Shown here: positions 9,363 through 18,179 of the stretch, piece by piece
Position numbering within the stretch: the stretch's first letter is position 1
How the letters are laid out: each line of letters starts with the position of its first letter
Program-made: the position numbers and the translations under genes
Origin: Salinarimonas soli
GTDB taxonomy: Bacteria > Pseudomonadota > Alphaproteobacteria > Rhizobiales > Beijerinckiaceae
Assembly: GCF_008386575.1 (NCBI RefSeq)
Contig: NZ_VUOA01000007.1
Location: forward strand, 62,001 to 126,000
Direction of reading: 5' to 3'
DNA length: 64,000 nucleotides
Notes under the pieces: generated by a model
Database searches by the model: none
What the model saw: the letters and a program-made list of their open reading frames with translations, nothing else
What the model was told of the DNA's origin: nothing

Positions 9363-11465
9363 ATGATCCCGATGCGCCGCCTCGCGCGCCTGATGGGCTG
9401 CGCCGTCGTCGGAGGGCTGCTCGCCGCGCCCGCCGAGGCGCGCTCGCGCCATGTCGAGACGGGTGACGCCGAGAGCCTGGAGGCCCGCACCGTCGAGGCG
9501 CGGCTCATCGGCCCCGCCCCCCGCGAGGACCGCCGCCCCGCCCTCGATCCCGCCAAGCCCCTGGGCAACCTCGATCTCGACCGGCTGAAGACCGCCCTCG
9601 ATCATTACCGCAAGGGCCGGATCGCGGAGGGCGACAAGGCCCGCGAGGGAATCGACGACCCCACCGCCCGTGCCCTCATGGAATGGGTCGCGATCCGCTC
9701 CGGCGCGGCGCTGGGCCATGCTCGCATCATGGCTTTCCTCGGCGAGAATCCCGGCTGGCCCACGGGCGCCCTCATCCGCCGCCGGGCCGAGGAATCGCTC
9801 CTCTCCGACCGCCGGTCGCCGGCTGCGATCCGCGCCTTCTTCAAGGACGCCGCCCCCGTGAGCCCGCCCGGCAAGCTCGCCCTGGCGCTCGCCCTCAAGG
9901 CCGAGGGCGAGGAGGCGCGCGCCGCCGAGCTCGTCCGCGAGACCTGGCGCAACGACGCCACGGGCGCCTCGTTCGAGGACAAGGTTCTCGAGAACTTCCC
10001 CGGCGTGCTCGGCCGGGACGACCACCGGGTGCGGATGGAGCGCCACGTCTTCCGCAGCTCGTGGGAGACGGCGGCGCGCGCCGCCGCACGCGCCGGCCCC
10101 GACTACGTCGCCCTGCTCAAGGCGCGCCGGGCCGTGGCGGCGCAGGCCAAGAAGGCCGGCGCCCTCCTCGCCGCCGTCCCGCCCTCGGTGCGGGGCGATC
10201 CGTCCTTCCTGTTCGCCCGCGCCCACAACCTGCGCCGCGCCGACAAGTACAAGGAGGCGGCGGGGATCCTCGCCACCGTGCCCCGGGATCCGGACGCCCT
10301 CGTCGATCCGGAGGCGTGGTGGGTCGAGCGGCGGATGATCGCCCGCGAGCTTCTCGACATCGGCGAGCCCCGGGCGGCCTACGAGGTGGCGCGCGGGCAC
10401 GCGGCGCGCTCCGACGTGAACCGCATCGACGCGGAGTTCCACGCGGGCTGGATCGCCCTGCGCTTCCTCAACGAGCCCGAGACGGCGGCGGCCCATTTCG
10501 CGGTGGCCTCCACCATCGCGGAGACCCCGATCTCGGTAGCCCGCGCCGCCTATTGGCAGGGGCGCGCGGCGGAAGCGGCCGGCCGGGCCGCCGAGGCGCG
10601 CTGGTTCTACGAGCGCGCGGCCCTGCGCGGCATCACCTATTACGGCCAGCTCGCCCGCCACAAGCTCGGGGGCACCACGCTCCCCTTGCGCAACGCGCAG
10701 GCCGACGAGGCGGCGCGCCGGGAGGTGGAGGGGCTCGCGGCCGTCCAGGCCATCCGCCTCCTCTACATGGCCGACGCCCCGGATCTCGCGCTCACGCTGC
10801 ACGCCGACATCGCCGGACGCCTCAACGATCCGCGCCAGCTCGATGCGCTGGGCGACCTCGCCGTGTCGCACAAGGACGCCCGGGGGCTGCTTGCGGTGGG
10901 CAAGACCGCCGTGCAGCGGGGCTACCCCCTCGACCTCCACGCCTACCCGACCCTCGGCATCCCGGCCTTCCAGCCCGTGGGCGCCAGGGTCGAGGCCGCG
11001 ATGGTCTATGCCATCGCGCGCCAGGAGAGCGCCTTCCATCCGGCCGCCGTGTCGCAAGCGGGCGCCCGGGGCCTGATGCAGCTGATGCCCGACACCGCCC
11101 GGCGGACGGCCCAGCGCTTCAAGGTGGGCTTCGAGGCCGACCGGCTCACCAGCGACCCGGCCTACAACGCCAAGCTCGGCTCGGCCCATCTCTCGGAGCT
11201 CATGGAGGACTGGAAGGGATCGCTGATCCTCACCTTCGCCTCCTACAACGCGGGCGGCGGCAACGTGGCCCGGTGGATCAAGGCTTATGGCGATCCCCGC
11301 CGCATGGACGTCGACGAGGTCGACTGGGTGGAGCGCATTCCCTTCACGGAAACCCGCAACTACGTTCAGCGGGTGATGGAGAACTTCCTCGTCTACCGCC
11401 AGCGGCTCCAGGAGCGCGCGGCGGAGAGCGAGGGGCCGGTGAAGGCAGCCGAGGTGGCGCCCTAG
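9363..11465 (+). CDS. Soluble lytic murein transglycosylase (Slt70-like)
   Basis: Cleaves the MurNAc-GlcNAc bond with formation of 1,6-anhydro-MurNAc in the periplasm. About 700 residues. A signal peptide covers residues 1 to ~27 (M-I-P-M-R-R-L-A-R-L, hydrophobic core, then PAEA). A long alpha-superhelical U-domain fills the middle. The C-terminal catalytic domain has ARQESAFHP with the catalytic Glu near residue 555, SQAGARGLMQLMPDTA, FASYNAGGGNV and the closing IPFTETRNYVQRV. ATG 9363 follows GGAG at good spacing; a second ATG nine bases on is also possible. Confidence 0.94.
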   Translation: MIPMRRLARLMGCAVVGGLLAAPAEARSRHVETGDAESLEARTVEARLIGPAPREDRRPALDPAKPLGNLDLDRLKTALDHYRKGRIAEGDKAREGIDDPTARALMEWVAIRSGAALGHARIMAFLGENPGWPTGALIRRRAEESLLSDRRSPAAIRAFFKDAAPVSPPGKLALALALKAEGEEARAAELVRETWRNDATGASFEDKVLENFPGVLGRDDHRVRMERHVFRSSWETAARAAARAGPDYVALLKARRAVAAQAKKAGALLAAVPPSVRGDPSFLFARAHNLRRADKYKEAAGILATVPRDPDALVDPEAWWVERRMIARELLDIGEPRAAYEVARGHAARSDVNRIDAEFHAGWIALRFLNEPETAAAHFAVASTIAETPISVARAAYWQGRAAEAAGRAAEARWFYERAALRGITYYGQLARHKLGGTTLPLRNAQADEAARREVEGLAAVQAIRLLYMADAPDLALTLHADIAGRLNDPRQLDALGDLAVSHKDARGLLAVGKTAVQRGYPLDLHAYPTLGIPAFQPVGARVEAAMVYAIARQESAFHPAAVSQAGARGLMQLMPDTARRTAQRFKVGFEADRLTSDPAYNAKLGSAHLSELMEDWKGSLILTFASYNAGGGNVARWIKAYGDPRRMDVDEVDWVERIPFTETRNYVQRVMENFLVYRQRLQERAAESEGPVKAAEVAP

Positions 11466-11513
11466 GGGAGCGCCGGGATCGAACGCGGCCGCGATGAAGC
11501 CGCGAGGGGGCAG

Positions 11514-12422
11514 ATGATGGATTACGCGGACGTGTTCGTGTCGGCCGGCGACGGCCTTCGCCTCTATGCGCGCGACTATGGCCCGGTCGGAGGCGGGGCG
11601 CTGCCCGTGGTCTGCCTGCCGGGGCTCGCCCGCCACTCGGCGGATTTCCACGAGCTGGCGTCCGCGCTCGCGAGCGATCCCGCCGCGCCGCGCCGGGTGC
11701 TCGCCCTCGACTACCGGGGCCGGGGCCGCTCGGAGCGCGACCGGAACTGGCGCAACTACGATGTGCGCGTCGAGATGGAGGACGTGCTCGGCGTGCTCGC
11801 CGCCACCGGCGTGGCGGAAGCCGTGTTCGTGGGCACCTCGCGGGGCGGCATCATCACCATGGCGCTCTCGGCCGTGCGCCCGGCGCTCATCCGCGGCGCG
11901 GTGCTCAACGATATCGGCCCCGTGATCGACGGCACGGGCCTCGTGCGCATCCGCGGCTATGTGGGCAAGCTGCCCCAGCCCCGCACCATCGCCGAGGGCG
12001 CCGAGATCCTGCGCCGCCTCTCCGATTCGCATTTCCCCCGCCTCGACGACGCGGCCTGGGAGGGCATCGCCCGCACCACCTGGACGGAGGAGAACAGGCG
12101 CCTCGTGCCGGCCTACGATCCCCAGCTCATGAAGATCCTGGAGACGATCGACATCGAGACGCCGCTGCCCGTCCTCTGGGGGCTCTTCGAGGGGCTCAGG
12201 AACGTGCCGGTGCTCGCCTTGCGCGGCGCGAACTCGGACCTCCTCTCGGCCGCGACCCTGAAGGCCATGGGCGAGCGCCACCCGGCGCTGGAGGCGGTGA
12301 CGGCGCCCGACCAGGGCCACGCGCCGCTGCTCAGGGGCGATCTCGTGGAGCGGATCCGGGCCTTCGTGGCCCGGGTGGAAGGCCGGTTCGAGGAGGCCCA
12401 GGCGGTGACCGAGGCGGCCTGA
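11514..12422 (+). CDS. Alpha/beta-fold hydrolase
   Basis: A 302-residue alpha/beta hydrolase. The strand-5 nucleophile elbow reads GTSRGG with Ser near residue 107; LDYRGRGRSERD is the HG/oxyanion-side loop, and a late DQGHAPLL provides the catalytic His. There is no signal peptide, so it is cytoplasmic. The family includes esterases, lactonases and haloperoxidase-like enzymes, and the substrate cannot be assigned. The nearest upstream gene is the lytic transglycosylase on the same strand, 48 bases away; it converges on acuI with a 5-base gap. Confidence 0.88.
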   Translation: MMDYADVFVSAGDGLRLYARDYGPVGGGALPVVCLPGLARHSADFHELASALASDPAAPRRVLALDYRGRGRSERDRNWRNYDVRVEMEDVLGVLAATGVAEAVFVGTSRGGIITMALSAVRPALIRGAVLNDIGPVIDGTGLVRIRGYVGKLPQPRTIAEGAEILRRLSDSHFPRLDDAAWEGIARTTWTEENRRLVPAYDPQLMKILETIDIETPLPVLWGLFEGLRNVPVLALRGANSDLLSAATLKAMGERHPALEAVTAPDQGHAPLLRGDLVERIRAFVARVEGRFEEAQAVTEAA

Positions 12423-12427
12423 GGGGG

Positions 12428-13411
12428 TCAGCCGATCTCCACCACGACCCGCCCCTTCACCTCGCCCGCCATGAGGGCGCGCGCCGCGTCGGCCGCGCCC
12501 TCCAGGGGCACGGTGGTGGTCATGCGGTCGAGGGCCGTCCGGTCGAGGTCCTGGGTCAGGCGCCGGTAGGCCTCCAGGCGCAGCGCCTTCGGGGCCATCA
12601 CCGAATCGATGCCGAGCAGCGACACGCCGCGCAGGATGAAGGGCGCCACGGAGGACGGCAGGTCCATGCCGCCGGCAAGCCCGCAGGCCGCGACGGCGCC
12701 GCCGTAGCGGGTCATGGCGAGGAGGTTGGCGAGCGTCGCCGAGCCGACGGAGTCGATCCCCGCCGCCCAGCGCTCCTTGGCGAGCGGCTTCGCCGGCCCG
12801 GTGAGCTCGGCCCGCTCCAGGATCTCGGCGGCGCCGAGGCCCTTGAGGTAGTCGGCCTCAGCCGGGCGGCCCGTGGTGGCGATCACGTGCCAGCCGGCCT
12901 TGGCGAGGAGCGACACCGCCACCGAGCCCACGCCGCCCGTCGCCCCCGTCACCACGGCGGGGCCGCGGTCCGGGGTCAGGCCGTGACGCTCCAGCGCCAT
13001 GACGGCGAGCATCGCGGTGTAGCCCGCCGTGCCGATCGCCATGGCGTGGCGGGCCTCAAGACCCTCGGGAAGCGGCACGAGCCAGTCGCCCTTCACCCGC
13101 GCCCGCTCGGCGAGCGAGCCCAGATGCGTCTCGCCCGTGCCCCAGCCGTTGAGGATCACGGCGTCGCCGGGCTTGAAATCGGGGTGCGAGGAGGCGTCCA
13201 CGATGCCTGCCGCGTCGATGCCCGGCACCATGGGGAAGCGGCGCACCACGGGCGCCTTGCCCGTGACCGCGAGGCCGTCCTTGAAGTTGACCGTGGAATG
13301 GGTGACGCGGAGGGTCACGTCGCCCTCCATCAGCTCCGCCTCGTCCATCTGGCGCAGGCCGACGCTCTGCCCGCCCTCGCCCTTCTCGATCACCCACGCC
13401 CTGAACGCCAT
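12428..13411 (-). CDS. acuI: Acrylyl-CoA reductase AcuI/YhdH-type oxidoreductase
   Basis: A 327-residue zinc-less medium-chain dehydrogenase/reductase. It has the YhdH/AcuI opening ([12 protein letters not shown]), [22 protein letters not shown], and the NADPH-binding [11 protein letters not shown] motif followed by [13 protein letters not shown]. The family reduces acrylyl-CoA to propionyl-CoA with NADPH in 3-hydroxypropionate and DMSP metabolism and detoxifies acrylyl-CoA. The ATG at 13411 fits the family start; upstream 20 codons are not needed. Neighbours (MFS carrier, moaE) do not form an acrylate pathway, so a general detoxification role is as likely. Confidence 0.88.
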   Translation of the reverse strand: MAFRAWVIEKGEGGQSVGLRQMDEAELMEGDVTLRVTHSTVNFKDGLAVTGKAPVVRRFPMVPGIDAAGIVDASSHPDFKPGDAVILNGWGTGETHLGSLAERARVKGDWLVPLPEGLEARHAMAIGTAGYTAMLAVMALERHGLTPDRGPAVVTGATGGVGSVAVSLLAKAGWHVIATTGRPAEADYLKGLGAAEILERAELTGPAKPLAKERWAAGIDSVGSATLANLLAMTRYGGAVAACGLAGGMDLPSSVAPFILRGVSLLGIDSVMAPKALRLEAYRRLTQDLDRTALDRMTTTVPLEGAADAARALMAGEVKGRVVVEIG

Positions 13412-13498
13412 CGCCGTGCCTCCCTTTTTATCGGTGGGAGCTTTTGTGGACCGGGGGCACGGGCCGGGCAAGGGCGCGCCCTGCCCTTCGGGAACGGG

Positions 13499-14719
13499 TC
13501 ATTCCGCCGGCTGGACCGCCGCGCGCACCACGGGGCGCTCCTTGATCGGCAGGGCGATGACCGCCGAGGCGATGCCGAGGGCGACCGAGAGCCACCAGAC
13601 CACGTCGTAGGAGCCCGAGCGCTCGTAGAGCACGCCGCCGAGCCAGACGCCCGCGAAGCTGCCGACCTGGTGGGAGAGGAAGGCGAAGCCGAACAGCATG
13701 GCCATGTAGCGGGTGCCGAACATCTGCATGACGAGACCGGAGGTCGGCGGCACGGTGGAGAGCCAGAGGAAGCCCATCACGCCGCTGAACACCAGGGCCG
13801 TCGCGGGGCTGGGCGGCAGCAGGAGGAAGGCGACCGTGGCGGCCGAGCGCCCGGCATAGATGAAGGCGAGGATCCAGCGCTTGGGCATGCGGCCCGACAG
13901 GTAGCCCGCCGAGAGCGAGCCGACCGCGTTGGCGAGCCCGATGAGGGCGAGCGACCAGCCGCCCACCCAGGCCGGCATGCCGATGTCGCGCAGATAGGCG
14001 GGAAGGTGCGCCGTGATGAAGGCCACCTGGAAGCCGCAGGTGAAGAATCCCGCCACGAGCAGCACGTAGCTCGGATGCCGGAACGCCTCCGAGAGCGCCT
14101 GCCCGATGGATTGCTGCGGGCCCGCCGGGCCCGACGTGCCCGCGGGCGGCGAGGCGAGATACATCGCGAGCGGCAGGACGAGGAGCACCGTGACGGAGAA
14201 CACCAGGAGGGTCTGGTGCCAGCCGATCTGGCCGATGAGCAGGGTGCCGAAGGGCGGGAACAGGAACTGCCCGAAGGAGCCCGCCGCCGTGCCCGCCCCG
14301 AACGCCATGGGGCGCCACGATTCGGGGAGAAGCTTGCCGAAGGCGCCCAGCACGAGGTTGAACGAGCAGCCCGACAGGCCAAGCCCGATGATGATGCCCG
14401 CGCCGAGATGGAACACGCCCTGGTTCGGCGCCTGCGCCATGACCACGAGGCCGACCGCGTAGAACAGGGCGCCCGTGATGAGCACCCGCACGGCGCCGAA
14501 GCGGTCCGCGACCGCCCCGGCGAAGGGCTGGCCCAGCCCCCAGAGCAGGTTCTGGAGGGCGATGGCGAGGCTGAACACGTCGCGGCCCCAGCCCGTCTCC
14601 GCCGTCACGGGGAGCTGGAACAGCCCCATCGAGACCCGGGGGCCGGAGGTGAGCAGCGCGATGAGGAGGCCGCTGAACAGGATGATCTCGGGCGAGATCC
14701 GGCGGGCAGGCTGGTGCAT
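13499..14719 (-). CDS. MFS transporter
   Basis: A 406-residue major facilitator protein with about twelve hydrophobic segments. After TM2 it has the loop GAVADRFGAVRVL, corresponding to the family G-x-x-x-D-R-x-G motif, and a long central cytoplasmic loop with PPAGTSGPAGPQQS. It resembles the oxalate/formate-antiporter and YbfB-type monocarboxylate group, but substrate and direction cannot be assigned. It lies between moaE and acuI on the same strand with ~90-base gaps. Confidence 0.85.
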   Translation of the reverse strand: MHQPARRISPEIILFSGLLIALLTSGPRVSMGLFQLPVTAETGWGRDVFSLAIALQNLLWGLGQPFAGAVADRFGAVRVLITGALFYAVGLVVMAQAPNQGVFHLGAGIIIGLGLSGCSFNLVLGAFGKLLPESWRPMAFGAGTAAGSFGQFLFPPFGTLLIGQIGWHQTLLVFSVTVLLVLPLAMYLASPPAGTSGPAGPQQSIGQALSEAFRHPSYVLLVAGFFTCGFQVAFITAHLPAYLRDIGMPAWVGGWSLALIGLANAVGSLSAGYLSGRMPKRWILAFIYAGRSAATVAFLLLPPSPATALVFSGVMGFLWLSTVPPTSGLVMQMFGTRYMAMLFGFAFLSHQVGSFAGVWLGGVLYERSGSYDVVWWLSVALGIASAVIALPIKERPVVRAAVQPAE

Positions 14720-14821
14720 GGCGGGCTCCGGGGAGGAGCCGGCACGTTAGCGGCAGAACGGCCCGGCGCCAAATGCAGGCGCGTGATGGAAGCCATGAGA
14801 GGCCGGAATGGTTGGCCCCGC

Positions 14822-15280
14822 TCAGCCCCCCCAGCGCCCGGCGGCCGCGTCGTCCTCCGCCTTCGCCTCGACCCAGCCGCCGCTCGTCCCGTCGACGAGG
14901 TGCTCCCGCTTCCAGAACGGGGCGCGGGTCTTCAGGAAGTCCATGAGGAAGGAGGCCGCCTCGAAAGCCGCGACGCGGTGGGACGAGGCCGTCACCACGA
15001 GGACGATGTTTTCCCCCGGCCGGATGCGGCCGAACCGGTGGATGGCGACGAGCCCCGTCAGCGGCCAGCGCTCCGCCGCCTCGCCGGCCACGCGGGCGAT
15101 CTCCGCCTCCGCCATGCCGGGATAATGCTCCAGCTCCAGGGCGGCGAGCCGCCCGCCCTCGTCGCGGCACAGGCCCGTGAAGGTGACGACGGCGCCGATG
15201 TCGGCCCGCCCGCGGGTGAGCGCCTCGACCTCGGCCGCAGGATCGAAGTCCTCGCGCTGAACGCTGACGATGGGGGTCAT
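14822..15280 (-). CDS. moaE: Molybdopterin synthase catalytic subunit
   Basis: Large subunit of MPT synthase, which transfers sulfur from the MoaD thiocarboxylate onto precursor Z. The 152 residues contain VVTFTGLCRDEGG, LELEHYPGMAEAEI, HRFGRIRPGE, SSHRVAAFEA and the active-site segment KTRAPFWKRE with two catalytic lysines. No moaD is adjacent, although moaD usually precedes moaE; it must lie elsewhere. Its tail (WVEAKAEDDAAAGRWGG) is the usual short extension. Confidence 0.95.
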   Translation of the reverse strand: MTPIVSVQREDFDPAAEVEALTRGRADIGAVVTFTGLCRDEGGRLAALELEHYPGMAEAEIARVAGEAAERWPLTGLVAIHRFGRIRPGENIVLVVTASSHRVAAFEAASFLMDFLKTRAPFWKREHLVDGTSGGWVEAKAEDDAAAGRWGG

Positions 15281-15332
15281 GGGGCGAGACTAGGGGATTT
15301 CGGGGCGGGCGCGAAGCGTTTCGAAGCGTGCG

Positions 15333-15361
15333 CTCTCCCCTCTCCCATGAGAGGGGGGAGA
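15333..15361 (-). terminator. Hairpin just past amn, possible terminator
   Basis: CTCTCCCCTCTC and GAGAGGGGGGAG flank a short CCAT loop directly downstream of the amn stop, between amn and moaE. There is no T-run and one arm has two extra bases, so termination is only likely, not shown. Confidence 0.4.
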
Positions 15362-16831
15362 TTACCGGAAGGGCGGCTCGTCGAAGCTCCTGAGCTTGCG
15401 CGAGTGGAGCGCGTTGCGCTGGCCGCGCAGGATGTCCACCGCCGCGAGCCCGATGAGCAGGTGCTCGCCCACCGCCCGCTCGTAGAACGCGTTGGCGGCG
15501 CCCGGCAGCTTGATCTCGCCGTGGAGCGGCTTGTCGGAGACGCACAGCAACGTGCCATAGGGCACCCTCAGCCGAAAGCCTTGGGCCGCGATGGTGCCGG
15601 ATTCCATGTCGATGGCGATGGCGCGGGACAGGTTGAAGCGGCGCCTCTCCTGCGTCCAGCGCAGCTCCCAGTTCCGGTCGTCGTTGGTGACCACCGTGCC
15701 CGTGCGAAGCCGGCGCTTGAGGGCCTCGCCCGCCTCGCCCGTGGTCAGCGCCGCGGCCTGCTGGAGGGCGATCTGCACCTCGGCGAGCGCGGGGATCGGG
15801 ATATCGGGGGGCACGAGGGCGTCGAGGATGCGGTCCTGGCGCAGGTAGCCGTGGGCCAGCACGTAGTCGCCGATGGTCTGCGACTGGCGCAGGCCCCCGC
15901 AATGGCCGACCATCAGCCAGCAATGGGGCCGCAGCACCGCGAGGTGGTCGGTGATGTTCTTCGCGTTCGAGGGCCCCACCCCGATATTGACGAGGCTCAC
16001 CCCCTGCCCGTCCCGGCGCACGAGGTGGTAGCCCGGCATCTGGAAGCGGTGCCAGGGGGACTGCGCCACCAGAGCGTCCACGTCGCCGGGGCTCACCCCG
16101 CGCTCGATCGTGACGCCGCCCGGCATGACGAGGCGCTCGTAGGGGCCGTCCTCCTGAAGCTGCGTCGCCGCCCAGCGCACGAACTGGTCGACATAGCGGT
16201 GATAGTTCGTGAGCAGGATCCAGGGCTGGACGTTGCGCCAGTCCGAGCCCGTGTAGTGGACGAGGCGGCGCAGGGAATAGTCGACCCGCACCGCGTCGAA
16301 GAGCGAGAGGGGGAAGGGATCGCCCGGCGCCACGCTCCACAGGCCGTCCGCCACCTCGTCGCCCACCTCGGCAAGCGTCGGGGTGGGGAAATGGAGGGCG
16401 AGCTCGGCCGAGCTCATGCCGTCGCGGGCAAGCTCGTCGCCCCGTTCGAGCACGTAGGGATAGGGGATCTCCTGGCGGCCGACCCCGACCTCGATCGCCG
16501 CGCCGTAATCGGCCACGAGGGGACGCAGCTGCTCCAGCAGATAGGTGCGGTAGTGCTCCGGATGCGTGATGGAGGTCTCGTAGACGCCCGGCGCCTGGAA
16601 CTTCGCGAAGGCGCGCTTGACCGCCGGGGGCGGGCCCTCGGAGCGGTAGATGACCCGCAGCACGGGATAGCGGAAGGCCGCGCGCTCCTCGCGCGTGGGC
16701 GGCCGGCCGCCGGCGATGTAGCGCTCCAGGGCATGGCGCAGGGCGTCGACCGCCGCGCCGTGGAGGGCCACGAGCCGGTCGACGGCGGCCTCGGGCGAGT
16801 CCATGCGCTCGGCGGTGGGCAGGTCCGTCAT
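15362..16831 (-). CDS. amn: AMP nucleosidase
   Basis: Hydrolyses AMP to adenine and ribose 5-phosphate. About 489 residues: an N-terminal Amn-specific domain (ERYIAGGRPPTREER, FRYPVLRV, ETSITHPEHYR) followed by a PNP/UDP-fold catalytic domain with VNIGVGPSNAKNITDH, GHCGGLR and AIDMESGTIAAQGFR, the last carrying the conserved Met-Glu that reads ribose. The frame opens further upstream, but the ATG at 16829-16831 overlaps the stop of the upstream gene (ATGA), supporting this start and coupling. It fits purine salvage; a functional link to its upstream neighbour is not known. Confidence 0.95.
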   Translation of the reverse strand: MTDLPTAERMDSPEAAVDRLVALHGAAVDALRHALERYIAGGRPPTREERAAFRYPVLRVIYRSEGPPPAVKRAFAKFQAPGVYETSITHPEHYRTYLLEQLRPLVADYGAAIEVGVGRQEIPYPYVLERGDELARDGMSSAELALHFPTPTLAEVGDEVADGLWSVAPGDPFPLSLFDAVRVDYSLRRLVHYTGSDWRNVQPWILLTNYHRYVDQFVRWAATQLQEDGPYERLVMPGGVTIERGVSPGDVDALVAQSPWHRFQMPGYHLVRRDGQGVSLVNIGVGPSNAKNITDHLAVLRPHCWLMVGHCGGLRQSQTIGDYVLAHGYLRQDRILDALVPPDIPIPALAEVQIALQQAAALTTGEAGEALKRRLRTGTVVTNDDRNWELRWTQERRRFNLSRAIAIDMESGTIAAQGFRLRVPYGTLLCVSDKPLHGEIKLPGAANAFYERAVGEHLLIGLAAVDILRGQRNALHSRKLRSFDEPPFR

Positions 16832-17550
16832 GCGGGCTCTCCGGGCTTGAGGCTGAGGATGGGGCGCCCCGCGTCGGCGACGCCGACCCGGCAGGTGCCC
16901 CCGAGATGGCGGGCGACGAGGCCCGTCAGGTCCGCGACGGCGGCGTCGAGATCGCCGGGCCCGTTGGCCTGGATCGTGATCACGGCGCGGCGGGTCTCGG
17001 GGGTGATGCCGGTGCGGGCGTCCTGGCGCCAGTTCCAGCGGCGGCACAGCACGTGCCGCTCGTCCGCATAGACCACCTCGCCCTCCTTCGGGGGATCGTC
17101 GGCAGACTGCCCCGGCTCCGCCCCCATGTCGACGAAGCTATCGCCTTCCCGGGCGAACCGGAAGGCGAGCGGAGGGGCGACCCGGTCGAGGTCGTCGGCG
17201 CCGCAGCAGAACACATGCGTGAGCGACACCGCGTTGTAGATGTCGACGAGGGGGTTCACGGCCGGCAGGCGCTCGCCCGCCTTGACCCGCTTGACCAGGC
17301 GCTCGACGGAGGAGCGGTAGCTCGTGCGCTTGATGCCGAACGCCTTGTAAGCCTCCCGCCAGGCAGCAATCCCGGGGATGGCCGACAGATCGGTCCCCTC
17401 CCAACGGGCGCGGCACGCCGCCTCGCGCTCGGCGATCGTGTCGTCGAGGGCAGGCGGGCGCTCGCCGGGGATCGCGAGGTTTTCAGCCACGACGACGGCG
17501 ACGCGGAAGGCGGGGAAGCGGGGGGCGAGATCGGCGATGGTGAGGTTCAT
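16828..17550 (-). CDS. B3/B4 (tRNA-editing-like) domain protein
   Basis: About 240 residues matching the free-standing B3/B4 domain family, related to the editing domain of phenylalanyl-tRNA synthetase beta chain. Visible blocks: IPGIAAWREAYKAFGIKRTSYRSS, split over two stretches, then LPAVNPLVDIYNAVSL, VVYADERHVLCRRWNWRQD and TIQANGPGDLD. Such proteins may hydrolyse mischarged tRNA, but experimental evidence for the free-standing kind is thin. I start at ATG 17548-17550; the extra 17 codons upstream are Arg-rich and lie close to the divergent EcfG-type promoter. The stop overlaps the amn start. Confidence 0.85.
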   Translation of the reverse strand: MNLTIADLAPRFPAFRVAVVVAENLAIPGERPPALDDTIAEREAACRARWEGTDLSAIPGIAAWREAYKAFGIKRTSYRSSVERLVKRVKAGERLPAVNPLVDIYNAVSLTHVFCCGADDLDRVAPPLAFRFAREGDSFVDMGAEPGQSADDPPKEGEVVYADERHVLCRRWNWRQDARTGITPETRRAVITIQANGPGDLDAAVADLTGLVARHLGGTCRVGVADAGRPILSLKPGEPA

Positions 17551-17610
17551 GAGGGGCCCGTGATACCGGAGGGTTGTCCTACGGCCTCGCCGCGAGGGCA
17601 AGGGCGGAGC

Positions 17611-17636
17611 GGAACCGCGCCGCCAGCTTGGCCGTT
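17611..17636 (+). promoter_or_regulatory. EcfG-type promoter upstream of the phosphatase/PRTase-kinase unit
   Basis: GGAAC at 17611-17615, 17-base spacer, CGTT at 17633-17636. This is an exact match to the alphaproteobacterial general stress consensus. It lies 27 bases before the ATG of the phosphatase gene and reads toward it, in the gap between two divergent genes. Confidence 0.75.
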
Positions 17637-17663
17637 GTCCGGCACCCCTCCCCGGCCCCTCCC

Positions 17664-18179
17664 ATGAGCCTCTGGCAGCCCAACCTCACCTTCATCACCG
17701 ACCATCTGGCGGTGGGCGGCAGCTTCCCGCCCGAGCGCGCCGCGCATCTTGCCGACGCGCTCGCGATCCGTGCCGTGGTCGACCTGCGGGACGAGGCCTG
17801 CGACGATCCGGAGCTCCTGCGGGGGCAAGGCCTCGCCTTCCTCCACCTGCCGACCCGCGACCACCACGCGGTGTCGCAAGCCATGCTCGACGAGGGCGCA
17901 GCTTTCGCGGGCCGCCACCTGGAGCGGGGCGAGCGGGTGCTGATCCATTGCGAGCACGGCATCGGCCGCTCCGCCACCCTCGCGCTGTGCGTGCTGGTAG
18001 GGCGGGGCCACGACCCGCTCGAAGCCATCGGCCTCGCCAAGGACCGCCGCGCCCTCGTCTCCCCGAGCCCCGCGCAATACGAGGCCTGGGCCGAGTGGCT
18101 GCGACGCCATGGGCTGCCGCCCGCGCCCCCCTTCGACGCCTTCGCGGCCATTGCCTATCGCCACCTGCGGACGGCCTGA
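17664..18179 (+). CDS. Dual-specificity-type protein phosphatase
   Basis: A 171-residue cysteine phosphatase with active site H-C-E-H-G-I-G-R-S (Cys ~96, Arg ~102) and the general-acid region before it (LPTRDHH). No signal peptide, so cytoplasmic. The family takes phosphate from Ser/Thr/Tyr, but small members also act on phosphoinositides, sugars or RNA ends. The ATG follows an exact EcfG-type promoter by 27 bases, so stress induction is likely. Its stop overlaps the start of the next gene (TGATG), a sign of strict co-translation with the PRTase/kinase-like protein, which may be its partner or act on the same substrate. Confidence 0.85.
   Translation: MSLWQPNLTFITDHLAVGGSFPPERAAHLADALAIRAVVDLRDEACDDPELLRGQGLAFLHLPTRDHHAVSQAMLDEGAAFAGRHLERGERVLIHCEHGIGRSATLALCVLVGRGHDPLEAIGLAKDRRALVSPSPAQYEAWAEWLRRHGLPPAPPFDAFAAIAYRHLRTA

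Noticed and set aside
9291-12320. A 1009-codon minus-strand open frame
   Set aside because: Antisense to the lytic transglycosylase and the alpha/beta hydrolase, with His/Arg/Gly-rich sequence unlike real proteins.
12887-17071. A 1394-codon open frame on the plus strand
   Set aside because: It is antisense to acuI, an MFS gene, moaE, amn and the B3/B4 gene, all clear families. High GC creates long open antisense frames here.
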